Positions 1 through 8,394 of a DNA stretch of 64,000 nucleotides are shown here, piece after piece (within the stretch, counting starts at the first letter, position 1; each line of letters begins with the position of its first letter). The position numbers and the translations under genes were made by a program. Origin of the DNA: Reyranella aquatilis (GTDB lineage Bacteria > Pseudomonadota > Alphaproteobacteria > Reyranellales > Reyranellaceae); contig NZ_JAJISD010000001.1 in assembly GCF_020880995.1 (NCBI RefSeq), forward strand, positions 1,054,001-1,118,000, given 5' to 3'. The notes beneath the pieces are model-generated. The model had not been told where the DNA came from, did no database searches, and saw only the letters and a list, made by a program, of their open reading frames with translations.

Positions 1-119
1 TGAATGCGCCCCAGCGCCTTTCGGGCGACAAAAACCCATTGCGCCTGCGCCGGCGCGAACGGCAGCAGGAGCCCGGCGAGCACGCCGGCCGCGACGATGG
101 GCTTGAGGATCTTGAGCAT
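1..119 (-). CDS. exported protein, N-terminal fragment
   Basis: Only the first 39 codons lie in the window; the gene runs off the left edge. The N-terminus MLKILKPIVAAGVLAGLL continues into a hydrophobic core and an Ala-Gln-Ala type cleavage site near residues 24-27, a clear Sec signal peptide. An AAGGAG ribosome site stands seven bases before the ATG. It is probably the last gene of the etfB-etfA-hbd-M81-OYE minus-strand run, 28 bases after the OYE stop. The mature part begins QWVFVARKALGRI, too short to name a family. Confidence 0.6.
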   Translation of the reverse strand, partial: MLKILKPIVAAGVLAGLLLPFAPAQAQWVFVARKALGRI

Positions 120-147
120 GGATGCACTCCTTCGGTCGAGCGGCCCG

Positions 148-1248
148 CTACGAAAGTGTCGCCAACGATGAAGCCGAAAACGGCGCCAGTTCGGCGAAGC
201 GACCTTCACGCACCTTCGCGGCCCAGTGCGGATCGGCGAGCAGTGCCCGTCCGACCGCAACGAGATCGAACTCGCCCTTCTCCAGTCGCGCCTCGAGCTC
301 CCCGAGATCGCCGATCTCCGAATCCTCGCGTGTCCGAAAGGTCTGCACGAAGTCCGCGCCCTTTAGGCCGACAGAACCCACGGTGATCGTGGGCCTTCCG
401 GTGAGCTTCTTGGTCCAGCCGGCGAGATTGAGGGGCGAGCCCTCGAACTCCGGCTCCCAGAAGCGGCGCGTCGAGCAGTGGAAGATATCGGTGCCGGCTT
501 CGGCGAGCGGTTCGAGAAAGCGCTCCAACTCACCCGGCGTCGGCGCCAGCCGCGCCGTGAAGTCCTGCTGCTTCCACTGCGAAAAGCGGAAGATGATCGG
601 ATAATCGGCGCCCACCCGCGCGCGGATCGCCTTCACGATCTCGGCGGCGAAGCGCGTGCGCTGCACGAAGTCGCCGCCCCAGGCGTCGTCACGCTTGTTG
701 GCGCCTTCCCAGAAGAACTGGTCGATCAGGTAGCCATGTGCGCCGTGGATTTCGACCGCGTCGAAGCCGATCTCCTTGGCGACGCCGGCCGCGCGGCCGA
801 AGGCGTCGATCGTGTCGGCGATGTCGGCCTCGCTCATCGGCGGGCCGACCTGCTTGCCCGAAGCCGAGAGGCCGGACGGGCCGTCCGACGGTGCCTCCGG
901 GTTCCGGCCGGTGCCGGTCTTGCGCATCATTCCCTGGTGCCAGAGCTGCGGCGCGATCTTGCCACCCGCGCCATGAACTTCCGCGACGACGCGGCGCCAG
1001 CCTTCGAGGCTTGCCGGCGAATGGAAGTCGGGCACGTTGGTGTCATTGGACGCCGCAGGGCGGTCGACCGTGGTACCTTCGGTGATGATCAGGCCGACAC
1101 CGCCTTCGGCCCGGCGGCGGTAATAGGCCGCGACGTCGGCGCCGGGGACGCTGTCGGGACTCTTGGAGCGCGTCATCGGCGCCATGACGAGACGATTGGG
1201 CAGCGACAGCGACTTGGTCGCGAAGGGGTGGAACAGCGGACTGGTCAT
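148..1248 (-). CDS. NADH:flavin oxidoreductase, Old Yellow Enzyme family
   Basis: A 366-residue FMN-dependent TIM-barrel enzyme expected to reduce activated C=C bonds of enones and similar compounds with NAD(P)H. The N-terminal NRLVMAPMTR segment (residues 18-26), the EIHGAHGYLIDQFF active-site stretch with His168 and His171 (the substrate-anchoring pair), and VGRALLADPHW near the C-terminus (phosphate of FMN) are all present. Length is normal for the single-domain OYE class without the iron-sulfur and Rossmann domains of the 2,4-dienoyl-CoA reductases. It follows the M81 peptidase gene by 11 bases and is probably cotranscribed. The natural substrate cannot be told from the sequence. Confidence 0.88.
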   Translation of the reverse strand: MTSPLFHPFATKSLSLPNRLVMAPMTRSKSPDSVPGADVAAYYRRRAEGGVGLIITEGTTVDRPAASNDTNVPDFHSPASLEGWRRVVAEVHGAGGKIAPQLWHQGMMRKTGTGRNPEAPSDGPSGLSASGKQVGPPMSEADIADTIDAFGRAAGVAKEIGFDAVEIHGAHGYLIDQFFWEGANKRDDAWGGDFVQRTRFAAEIVKAIRARVGADYPIIFRFSQWKQQDFTARLAPTPGELERFLEPLAEAGTDIFHCSTRRFWEPEFEGSPLNLAGWTKKLTGRPTITVGSVGLKGADFVQTFRTREDSEIGDLGELEARLEKGEFDLVAVGRALLADPHWAAKVREGRFAELAPFSASSLATLS

Positions 1249-1259
1249 GAAGGTCTCGC

Positions 1260-2729
1260 CTAAGGGAAATCTACGTCGCCGTAGGGATAGAAGTTCTTCA
1301 GGTCGACGTTGCGGTAGGGCAGTCCGTCGAGTCGCACGGTGCCCAGGAACGGCTCGACCGGCTCGACCAGCAGGATCGTCTTCGCGAAACCGCTATCGTC
1401 GAAACCGCGGCGGAAGTGCACGCGCGACTTGATGGCGATCGCCTTGAACTGCGCAAGGTCGAAGGCGGGGCCCGCGAGTTGCGAGGGCTCGATAATCTGC
1501 GTGAGGTATCGGCTGATCAGCACGACGTTGCCGCGACCGAAGGCGACGCTTACCCACAACGTACCATAGGCTTCGTGCGCGCCCACGACCGTGCCTGTGA
1601 CGCGCACCGGCTGGCCGGCGGATTCGTCGGCGAGGCCGCCGATCTCGCGGTCGAACGGATCGCCTACCTTCACGCCTTCGGCCTTCAGCGCATCGATGAC
1701 CTTGGCGTCGGCGATGGTCGCGATCAGCACATCAGACAGGTCCTGCTCGATCACTTCCTTCAAAATCCAGGTCGCGTAGCCCGAGCGGTCGCTGTGGTCA
1801 GCCAGTACGACCGGCGTCTCGCCGCGCGCCATCGCTTCCCCAGCGAGCCTGACGCCCTCGGGGATCGGATAGACCTTCGCCGTGTTGAGCAGCGCTTCGC
1901 GGCGGCGCCAGGCCCAGGACGACATGTCGTCGGCGACCTTTCGGGCCAGCGCCGCATTGCCGTTGGTCATCACCTGGAAGGTGAGCCCGACGTCGGGCAC
2001 GTCGGCGAAGGGGAAACCGAAGAAGACGTTCACGTAGACGTCGGGTTCGCGCGCTTCCCAGACCAGCGCACGCTGCACCAGGTCCATCCACGGCGAGGCG
2101 CCGGTCCATTGCAGCACCGTCGGCGTGATGATCGGCACCTTCACCGTGACGGTCTCGGGCCGGTAGTCGCCGCGGATCGCGCGCACCAGCATGCGCGCTG
2201 CGCGCTCGCCCTGCAGGTGGCTGTCGTAGTGCGGGAAGTACTTCACCGTGAAGGCCATGTCGGCCTGGGCCAGGAACTCGGCGTCCTCGTTGCCGTGCGG
2301 ATCGAAGGTTCCGACGATGAAGGCCTTGCGCCCAACCACTTCGCGGACGCGGCGGGCGATGTCCGCTTCCGGTCGCAGCACGCCGCGGACGCCCATCGCC
2401 CCGTGCAGGCTGAGATAGACGCCGTCGAACGGCCCCTGCTCCTTCAGGCCCGCGATCATGCGGCCGAGAAATGTCTCGTAGGCTTCCTCCGTGATCCAGC
2501 CCGAGCCGGTGCCGGTGCGCGGCCAGAGCGGCGATTCGATGCCGACCAGCTCGACGCCGTCATACTCGCGCGCCACCTTCACGAACCCGCCCATGTAGGA
2601 CCGGGGATCGTGCGTCAGCAGCGCTTCGCCGCTGGCGGGCGAGCCGGGATAGATGAAATCGGCGAGCGTCGTGTCGTTCGGAAGGAACGTCACCGTCTCG
2701 TGGGCAAACTGCAGGACGGCGATGCGCAT
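1260..2729 (-). CDS. M81 family metallopeptidase (MlrC-like)
   Basis: A 489-residue protein of the M81/DUF1485 family, named after microcystinase C (MlrC). The typical start MRIAVLQFAHET, a SLHGAMG motif near residue 107, DPHGN near 143 and an HYDSH cluster at 167-171 are visible; the His and Asp residues in these motifs are the likely zinc ligands. Members in soil alphaproteobacteria are numerous and mostly of unknown substrate, so hydrolysis of a small peptide or amide is only an inference. It sits between hbd (16 bases upstream) and the OYE gene (11 bases downstream) in one operon-like run. Confidence 0.85.
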   Translation of the reverse strand: MRIAVLQFAHETVTFLPNDTTLADFIYPGSPASGEALLTHDPRSYMGGFVKVAREYDGVELVGIESPLWPRTGTGSGWITEEAYETFLGRMIAGLKEQGPFDGVYLSLHGAMGVRGVLRPEADIARRVREVVGRKAFIVGTFDPHGNEDAEFLAQADMAFTVKYFPHYDSHLQGERAARMLVRAIRGDYRPETVTVKVPIITPTVLQWTGASPWMDLVQRALVWEAREPDVYVNVFFGFPFADVPDVGLTFQVMTNGNAALARKVADDMSSWAWRRREALLNTAKVYPIPEGVRLAGEAMARGETPVVLADHSDRSGYATWILKEVIEQDLSDVLIATIADAKVIDALKAEGVKVGDPFDREIGGLADESAGQPVRVTGTVVGAHEAYGTLWVSVAFGRGNVVLISRYLTQIIEPSQLAGPAFDLAQFKAIAIKSRVHFRRGFDDSGFAKTILLVEPVEPFLGTVRLDGLPYRNVDLKNFYPYGDVDFP

Positions 2730-2745
2730 CGCGCCGCCCGCCTCG

Positions 2746-3618
2746 TCAGCGCGTCGGAACCGGGCGCTCGCCGGAATAGTCGTAGAAGCCGCGCTTGACC
2801 TTGCGGCCGACCCAGCCGGCCTCGACGTACTTCACAAGCAGCGGGCACGGGCGGTACTTCGAATCCGCCAGCCCTTCGTGCAGCACCTGCATGACCGAAA
2901 GGCAGGTATCGAGTCCGATGAAATCGGCGAGTTCGAGCGGGCCCATCGGGTGGTTGGCGCCCAGCTTCATGCCGGTGTCGATCGCCTCGACGTTTCCGAC
3001 ACCTTCGTACAGCGCATAGACCGCCTCGTTGATCATCGGCAGCAGGATGCGATTCACGATGAAGGCCGGGAAGTCCTCGGCATTGACCGGCTTCTTCTCC
3101 AGCCTGACCACGACCTCGCGGACGGTGCGGAAGGTCTCCTCCTCCGTGGCGATGCCGCGGATCAGCTCGACCAGCCCCATCAGGGGCACCGGGTTCATGA
3201 AGTGCATGCCCATGAACTTGCCGGGCCGATCCGTGACCGATGCGAGCCTCGTCACCGAGATCGACGAGGTATTGGTCGCCAGCAGCACGTTCGCGGGAAG
3301 GCCGTCGCAGACCTTCTTGAAGATCTCGCGTTTGACCGCCTCGTTCTCCGTCGCCGCCTCGATGATCAGGTCGCAATCGGAGAGCGGCTTGTAGTCGGTG
3401 GCCGTGGCGATACGGCCGAGCGCCGCATCCTTGTCCTCGGGACGGATCATGCCACGGCCGATCTGCCGGTCCATGTTCCGCCCGATCGCGTCGATACCCT
3501 TGTCCACGTGCGGCTGGTCGACATCCACGAGGCGGATGTCGTAGCCCTTCAACGCGCAGACATGGGCAATGCCGCTGCCCATCTGGCCGGCACCGATGAC
3601 GCCGATGCGCTTGATCAT
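2746..3618 (-). CDS. hbdA: 3-hydroxybutyryl-CoA dehydrogenase
   Basis: A 290-residue NAD(P)-dependent enzyme interconverting 3-hydroxybutyryl-CoA and acetoacetyl-CoA. The Rossmann motif GVIGAGQMGSGIA is at residues 6-18. The catalytic HxxNP motif (MGMHFMNPVP, His139 with Asn142) and the following ELIRG glutamate (Glu151) are intact. The length is standard for the stand-alone short form (Hbd/PaaH), not the FadB fusion. It lies 21 bases after etfA, an arrangement common in alphaproteobacteria, linking it to butyrate, PHB and ethylmalonyl-CoA metabolism. I use hbdA by family; paaH is an alternative name. Confidence 0.9.
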   Translation of the reverse strand: MIKRIGVIGAGQMGSGIAHVCALKGYDIRLVDVDQPHVDKGIDAIGRNMDRQIGRGMIRPEDKDAALGRIATATDYKPLSDCDLIIEAATENEAVKREIFKKVCDGLPANVLLATNTSSISVTRLASVTDRPGKFMGMHFMNPVPLMGLVELIRGIATEEETFRTVREVVVRLEKKPVNAEDFPAFIVNRILLPMINEAVYALYEGVGNVEAIDTGMKLGANHPMGPLELADFIGLDTCLSVMQVLHEGLADSKYRPCPLLVKYVEAGWVGRKVKRGFYDYSGERPVPTR

Positions 3619-3639
3619 GATGGGTGTCCTCGGGTTTGC

Positions 3640-4575
3640 TTACTTTTTCTCGACTGCGGCAGTCAGCTCGGGGACGATCTGAAACAGGTCGCCCACGATG
3701 CCGTAATCGGCCACCTGGAAGATCGGTGCTTCCTCGTCCTTGTTGATCGCCACGATGGTCTTGCTGTCCTTCATGCCGGCGAGATGCTGGATCGCGCCGG
3801 AGATGCCGATGGCGATGTAGAGGTCGGGCGCGACCACCTTGCCGGTCTGGCCGACCTGGTAGTCGTTGGGCACGTAACCCGCATCGACCGCGGCGCGGCT
3901 GGCGCCGAGGCCGGCGCCGAGCTTGTCGGCCAGCGTCTCGAGCATCTTGAAGTTGTCGCCGCTCTGCAGGCCGCGGCCGCCGCTGACGACGATCTTGGCG
4001 CTGGTCAATTCGGGACGCTCGCTCTTGGAGAGCTCGGCGCCGACGAACGAGGAGAGACCCGCCGCGCCCGTGCCGGCGATCTGTTCGATCGCGGCCGAAC
4101 CGCCGCCCGCCGCCGCCTTGAAGTTGGTCGGGCGGACGGTGACGATCTTGATCTGGTCGGCGGTCTGCACCGTCGCCATGGCGTTGCCGGCATAGATCGG
4201 GCGGACGAACGTGTCGGGGGAGACGACCTGGATGGCCTCCGACACCTGCGCGACGTCGAGCAGAGCGGCGACGCGCGGCGCGACGTTCTTGCCGACCGAA
4301 TCGGCCGCCATCACGACGTGGCTGTAGCCCGGTGCAAGCTTGACGATGAGCGGCGCGATATCCTCGGCCAGCCAGTTGGCGTAGGCCGCATCCTCGGCCT
4401 GCAGCACCTTGGCCACGCCCTGGATCTCGGACGCCGACTTGGCGGCCTCTCCGGCATTGCTGCCGGCGACCAGCACATGGACCTCGGGTCCCATCTGGGC
4501 CGCGGCCGCGACGGCGTTGGCGACATTGGCGCGGACGGTCTTGCCGTCATGCGCGGCGACGACGAGGACGGCCAT
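3640..4575 (-). CDS. etfA: electron transfer flavoprotein alpha subunit
   Basis: A 311-residue FAD-binding subunit of the soluble ETF heterodimer that takes electrons from acyl-CoA dehydrogenases and passes them to ETF:quinone oxidoreductase. The C-terminal FAD domain is complete: [12 protein letters not shown], then [20 protein letters not shown]-type sequence with the GAIQHLAGM loop and the [10 protein letters not shown] stretch. The gene begins one base after the etfB stop, so the two subunits are probably coupled. One likely client in this window is the methylsuccinyl-CoA dehydrogenase encoded near 15 kb. Confidence 0.95.
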   Translation of the reverse strand: MAVLVVAAHDGKTVRANVANAVAAAAQMGPEVHVLVAGSNAGEAAKSASEIQGVAKVLQAEDAAYANWLAEDIAPLIVKLAPGYSHVVMAADSVGKNVAPRVAALLDVAQVSEAIQVVSPDTFVRPIYAGNAMATVQTADQIKIVTVRPTNFKAAAGGGSAAIEQIAGTGAAGLSSFVGAELSKSERPELTSAKIVVSGGRGLQSGDNFKMLETLADKLGAGLGASRAAVDAGYVPNDYQVGQTGKVVAPDLYIAIGISGAIQHLAGMKDSKTIVAINKDEEAPIFQVADYGIVGDLFQIVPELTAAVEKK

Positions 4576-4576
4576 T

Positions 4577-5326
4577 TCAGATCACTCCCGCTTCGTTGCG
4601 CAGCTTCTCGACCAGCTCCGCGACGGTCTTCACCTTGATGCCGGCTTTGCGCTTCGGCGGCTCTTCGACCTTCAGCGTCTTGAGGCGCGGCGCCACGTCG
4701 ACGCCCAGCGCGTCCGGCGCCAGGGTCTCGATCGGCTTCTTCTTCGCCTTCATGATGTTCGGCAGCGACGCGTAGCGCGGCTCGTTCAGGCGCAGGTCGG
4801 TGGTGATCACCGCCGGCATCTTGATCTTGATGTTCTCGAGGCCGCCGTCGACCTCGCGCTTCACCTCGACCGAGCCGTCGGCGACGTTCAGCTTGTTGGC
4901 AAAGGTGCCGACCGACCAGCCGAGCAGCGCGGCCAGCATCTGGCCGGTCTGGTTGGAATCGTCGTCGATCGCCTGCTTGCCGACGATCACGAGGCCGGGC
5001 TGTTCCTTGTCGACCACGGCCTTGAGCAGCTTGGCGACGGCCAGCGGCTGCAGTTCGGCATCGGTCTGGACGAGGACGCCGCGGTCGGCGCCCATGGCGA
5101 GCGCCGTGCGGATCGTCTCCTGGCACTGCGCCGGGCCCGCGGAAAACGCGATGACCTCGGTCGCGGCGCCCTTCTCCTTCATGCGGATCGCCTCTTCCAC
5201 GGCGATCTCGTCGAAGGGATTCATGGACATCTTGACGTTAGCCGTCTCGACACCCGTGTTGTCGGCCTTTACGCGGATCTTGACGTTGTAGTCGATGACC
5301 CGCTTGACCGCGACCAGCACTTTCAT
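4577..5326 (-). CDS. etfB: electron transfer flavoprotein beta subunit
   Basis: A 249-residue AMP-binding subunit of ETF. The start chosen is the ATG giving [19 protein letters not shown], the conserved N-terminus of the family. A longer in-frame reading to 5431 adds 35 residues with no family similarity. The signature [16 protein letters not shown] and the region around GADRGVLV and [12 protein letters not shown] (AMP binding) are intact. It is the first gene of the etfB-etfA-hbd run. The 156 bases upstream carry a TTGTGCAGTGC element and an inverted repeat, described separately. Confidence 0.95.
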   Translation of the reverse strand: MKVLVAVKRVIDYNVKIRVKADNTGVETANVKMSMNPFDEIAVEEAIRMKEKGAATEVIAFSAGPAQCQETIRTALAMGADRGVLVQTDAELQPLAVAKLLKAVVDKEQPGLVIVGKQAIDDDSNQTGQMLAALLGWSVGTFANKLNVADGSVEVKREVDGGLENIKIKMPAVITTDLRLNEPRYASLPNIMKAKKKPIETLAPDALGVDVAPRLKTLKVEEPPKRKAGIKVKTVAELVEKLRNEAGVI

Positions 5327-5419
5327 CGCGTTGCGCCTATCGGTGAGTTGCGGCCGGACTGTCCCGTCCGGCGAAGGGGTTTTCGTGTAGGGGTGTTCAG
5401 CCGACCGTGTCAAGGCTAT

Positions 5420-5434
5420 GGCGCACTGCACAAA
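5420..5434 (-). promoter_or_regulatory. TTGTGC-NN-TGC element upstream of etfB
   Basis: Read on the minus strand this is TTGTGCAGTGCGCC, about 95 bases before the etfB start. The same TTGTGC-NN-TGC core occurs upstream of ccr and twice upstream of the first phasin. I infer a shared operator. TGC-rich sites are typical of PhaR, the PHB-responsive repressor of alphaproteobacteria, but no regulator gene lies here. Confidence 0.4.
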
Positions 5435-5443
5435 ACCGCAGGG

Positions 5444-5468
5444 TGAAAGATTTTTCCTCTATCTTTCA
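5444..5468. promoter_or_regulatory. inverted repeat between etfB and the PduO gene
   Basis: Arms TGAAAGAT and ATCTTTCA are perfect 8-base complements separated by nine bases. It lies 15 bases past the stop of the PduO gene and about 120 bases upstream of etfB. There is no T-run on the minus strand, so it is not a textbook terminator. It may be an operator or a weak transcript end. Confidence 0.3.
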
Positions 5469-5482
5469 ACAGCTTGGAGTGA

Positions 5483-6079
5483 TTAGCGCGAGCCGCCCGG
5501 CACCCAGAGCACATCTGCCGCGCCATTGTCGTTGAGCCGGCGGGCCAACACGAACAGGTGGTCGGACAGGCGATTGACGTACTTGATCGCCTCCGGGTTG
5601 ATCGTCTGCTCGGCGGCAAGACGCGTCATGCACCGTTCGGCGCGCCGCGAAACGGTGCGCGCCAGATGCAGCCACGACGCCGCCTCGCTGCCGCCCGGCA
5701 GAATGAAAGACTTGAGCGGCTGCAACTCGGCATTCATCGCATCGATCTCGCGCTCGAGGCGCTCGACCTGCGAGGGAACCATGCGCAGCGCCTGTTCGTC
5801 GCGTTTGGCCTTGCCTTCGGGCGTGCAGAGATCGGCGCCCAGGTCGAACAGATCGTTCTGGATGCGGCCCAGCATCGCGTCGGCCTCGGCCAATCGCGGA
5901 TCGGACGCGCCCGCACGCGCGATGGCATTGCGCGCAAGACCGATCACCGAGTTCGCCTCGTCAGTGGTGCCATAGGCTTCGACACGGATGTCGTGCTTGG
6001 GCACGCGTTCGCCACGGCCGAGCGACGTCTGTCCGGCGTCGCCGCCGCGCGTGTAGATGCGATTGAGGGTGACGGCCAT
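5483..6079 (-). CDS. pduO: cob(I)yrinic acid a,c-diamide adenosyltransferase, PduO type
   Basis: A 198-residue PduO-type ATP:corrinoid adenosyltransferase, which makes adenosylcobalamin in the cytosol. The N-terminal YTRGGDAGQTSLGRGERVPK ATP-binding motif is at residues 9-28, and the conserved helical motif with Arg and Glu (RTVSRRAERC) is near 143. Adenosylcobalamin is needed by the ethylmalonyl-CoA and methylmalonyl-CoA mutases that work with Ccr and Mcd, so the proximity makes sense. It ends the minus-strand run that starts at the Bug receptor and is three bases after the HIG1 gene. Pairing with a HIG1 gene is, as I recall, frequent in alphaproteobacteria. Confidence 0.92.
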   Translation of the reverse strand: MAVTLNRIYTRGGDAGQTSLGRGERVPKHDIRVEAYGTTDEANSVIGLARNAIARAGASDPRLAEADAMLGRIQNDLFDLGADLCTPEGKAKRDEQALRMVPSQVERLEREIDAMNAELQPLKSFILPGGSEAASWLHLARTVSRRAERCMTRLAAEQTINPEAIKYVNRLSDHLFVLARRLNDNGAADVLWVPGGSR

Positions 6080-6082
6080 CTG

Positions 6083-6295
6083 CTAGCTCCTGCTCGCGAA
6101 GTACCAAAGGAGTATCAGCACGACCGTGAGCAGTTGCAGCCGCACGCGCCACCACATGAACTTGTTGCTGCGGCGGCTGCCCTCGATGTTGGCATCCTGA
6201 TTCTGACTCATGTTGATCAGGCCAGCGAACAGCGTGCCGAGCGTGGCGAACGCCGACACCAGCACGAGGACGAAAAGGACATTGGCGAGGGTCAT
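6083..6295 (-). CDS. HIG1-domain twin transmembrane protein
   Basis: A 70-residue protein with two transmembrane helices (about residues 3-27 and 52-67) and, before the second helix, WWRVRLQLL, which resembles the HIG1 signature (R-x-x-x-Q type). HIG1 proteins are small inner-membrane proteins; mitochondrial relatives act on respiratory complexes III and IV. It lies three bases before the PduO gene and six bases after the amine oxidase gene. A clear paralogue with the same start MTLAN and end ASR-S/D is at 14210-14422. Confidence 0.75.
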   Translation of the reverse strand: MTLANVLFVLVLVSAFATLGTLFAGLINMSQNQDANIEGSRRSNKFMWWRVRLQLLTVVLILLWYFASRS

Positions 6296-6301
6296 GGGGA
6301 T

Positions 6302-7729
6302 TTATCCCGCATTGTGCCGGCCCGCGCCAGTACGGGCGCCAGCCCACGGCCGCGCGTCGCGCGACGCATCGGTTCCGGTGGCGAGACGGAAAATCGTCTC
6401 GGCGGTCTGCTCGGCCGACCAAAGGGCCGCATGCACGGTCCCATACTCGACCGGCTCGGTCGCCTCCCCCGCGAAGAACACACGGTTGCCGAGCGGTCGC
6501 GCGTGGGTGGTGCAGTCGTCGGGATCGCTGCCGACGCCGGGATAGGAATAGCCGCCGCGCGACCAGGGATCGCTCAGCCAGCGCGGGAAGACCATCGCCT
6601 CCGGCTCGGGAATGTCGTCGCCGAACATCGCGCGCAATGAACGCATCGCGACCGCCGTCACCTCCGCGTCGCTCGCCTCGCGGTCGAGACGGATGGCGGT
6701 ATGGCCGTTGCAGAAGCTCAGCAGGATCGGCAGGCCGGTCTCCTGCTCATGGCTCACCCAGGTGTTGAAGCCGCCACGCTGCTGCGGGGAATCGGGCAGC
6801 CGCCCAAACCATTTGGGTTGGTCCGGCCAGAAGCGCCGCGGAAAGCGGAGATAGAGCTTGCCCAGGATTCCCGCCCCGTAGCCCAGGCGGCCGATGGCAA
6901 TACGCTGCCGCTCCGGCGGCGCCGGGTCCAGCGCCGGCAAGCCTGCGCGCAGCAGCCCAACCGGCACGGCGATCACCGCGCGATCCGCTTCGATGCGCTG
7001 GCCGTCCTGCAGGATTGCCGTCACGCCGTTGCCTCTCCAGAGTACCCGCTCAACAACGGCGCCGGTACGGATGTCGAGGCCGGGCGCGACATCGTCGATC
7101 AGTTGTTTGTAGCCGCCCCGGGGCTGCGCGTTGCGCTCGAGACCTTCGGTCGGAAACCACTCCTCCGCGGCCACGGCGTCCCACGGCGCGCTCTGCACGC
7201 CCTCGCTCATCTCCACGAACGTGGCCACGACCAACCGGTCGATCTCGGGCAGCCACGATGCGGTGAGCAGCGGCTCGACGGCCTCGCGCACGGAGATCGA
7301 GCGAGGGCCGCGAACGCGCGTCAGCGCCTTGCTCTTCCAGGTCGCCCATTCGATGGCGGCCTTGAAGGCCATCCGTCCCATCACCGCGCGGCGTCGCTGG
7401 CCTTCACGGGTCGGCGAGGTCGCGCGCCTGTCGATCAGCAGACGCTCGCCCTGCGACTCGACCAGGTCGATCCCCAGTTTCCCGCACCACAGGGTGAGCG
7501 GATTGCCATCCACGCCATGCACCCAGGAGCCGCCGAGGTCGACCGGCGCGCCGACGCGATCGTCGGTCCAGGTCCGGCCGCCGACGCGCCCGCGCGCTTC
7601 CAGCACGCTGACGGTGAAACCGGAATCGTGCAGAAGCCTCGCCGCGACCAGTCCGGCCATCCCGGCGCCCACGACGACGACGCGCTCGCCGTTGCCCGTC
7701 CCCATCGACCAGGAACCAGTCCGGCTCAT
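6302..7729 (-). CDS. FAD-dependent amine oxidase family protein
   Basis: A 475-residue flavoprotein of the monoamine oxidase/polyamine oxidase superfamily. The dinucleotide motif VVVGAGMAGLVAARLL is at about residues 18-33, followed by LEARGRVGGRTW and LGGSWVHG. The C-terminal FAD motif FFAGEATEPVEYGTVHAA is present. Substrate cannot be assigned: amines, polyamines or amino acids are all possible. The start codon overlaps the stop of the HAD gene by four bases (ATGA), implying translational coupling. The next gene, HIG1, follows after six bases. Confidence 0.85.
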   Translation of the reverse strand: MSRTGSWSMGTGNGERVVVVGAGMAGLVAARLLHDSGFTVSVLEARGRVGGRTWTDDRVGAPVDLGGSWVHGVDGNPLTLWCGKLGIDLVESQGERLLIDRRATSPTREGQRRRAVMGRMAFKAAIEWATWKSKALTRVRGPRSISVREAVEPLLTASWLPEIDRLVVATFVEMSEGVQSAPWDAVAAEEWFPTEGLERNAQPRGGYKQLIDDVAPGLDIRTGAVVERVLWRGNGVTAILQDGQRIEADRAVIAVPVGLLRAGLPALDPAPPERQRIAIGRLGYGAGILGKLYLRFPRRFWPDQPKWFGRLPDSPQQRGGFNTWVSHEQETGLPILLSFCNGHTAIRLDREASDAEVTAVAMRSLRAMFGDDIPEPEAMVFPRWLSDPWSRGGYSYPGVGSDPDDCTTHARPLGNRVFFAGEATEPVEYGTVHAALWSAEQTAETIFRLATGTDASRDARPWAGARTGAGRHNAG

Positions 7730-8382
7730 ACCCGCGGCGCCCAGGCCAGCATCGGCAGCGATGACATCGAATCGAAAGTCCGGCCGCCGGCGGCGCGCAG
7801 TGCCTCGGGGTCGCTGTGCGTGGCACCGACATAGGCCAGGGCGCGCATGCCCGCGGAACGCGCCGCCTGGATGCCCGGCAGCGAATCCTCGACCACCGTG
7901 CAGCCGAACGGTTGCTCGTCCATCTGGATGGCGGCGTGAAGGAAGAGATCGGGGAACGGTTTGCCGCGCGAGACCTGGCTCGCGCTGAAGATGCGCCCCT
8001 CGAAGCGTGACCAGAGGCCGGTGATTCCGAGCGTCACGCGCATCTTGTCGAGGCCGCCCGAACTCGCGACGCAGGTCGCGATCCCCGCCGCCTCGATCGC
8101 GTCGATCGCCTCGACGACGCCCGGAACGGCCTGGAGCGGCGCATCGCGGAAAGCCTGCAACGTGTCCGCCTGCAGCCGGTCGACGAAGTCGGACGGCAGC
8201 GCCCGGCCGAGTTCGCCCTCGACGATCTCCACGCAGGATTTCATCGAACGCCCCATCAGGCGGCGCATCGTCTCCTCGACCGTCCAGTCGAGGCCCTCGC
8301 GCTCGAGCGCACAGGCAAAGCAGGTGTTAGCGAGGGGCTCGCTGTCGACCAGCACCCCGTCGCAATCGAATATGACCAGCAC
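7726..8382 (-). CDS. HAD-IA family phosphatase
   Basis: A 218-residue haloacid-dehalogenase superfamily hydrolase of the beta-phosphoglucomutase/phosphoglycolate phosphatase type. Motif I FDCDGVLVDSEP (Asp5 and Asp7) is intact, motif II is VASSGG, and the acidic motif IV is VVEDSLPGIQAARSAGM. It probably dephosphorylates a small metabolite. It overlaps the downstream amine oxidase by four bases and starts 12 bases after the dioxygenase stop, so it is part of the same transcription unit. Confidence 0.85.
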   Translation of the reverse strand: MLVIFDCDGVLVDSEPLANTCFACALEREGLDWTVEETMRRLMGRSMKSCVEIVEGELGRALPSDFVDRLQADTLQAFRDAPLQAVPGVVEAIDAIEAAGIATCVASSGGLDKMRVTLGITGLWSRFEGRIFSASQVSRGKPFPDLFLHAAIQMDEQPFGCTVVEDSLPGIQAARSAGMRALAYVGATHSDPEALRAAGGRTFDSMSSLPMLAWAPRV

Positions 8383-8394
8383 CCGCCAGAGATA

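Noticed and set aside
2653-4638. Long plus-strand frame (661 codons) opposite hbd and etfA
   Set aside because: Low-complexity Arg/Asp/Gly-rich translation with no motif, exactly opposite three well-supported genes; an antisense shadow.
5352-5371. GCCGGAC/GTCCGGC hairpin upstream of etfB as a terminator or riboswitch
   Set aside because: Short stem with no T-run and no resemblance to the cobalamin riboswitch core despite the nearby adenosyltransferase gene.
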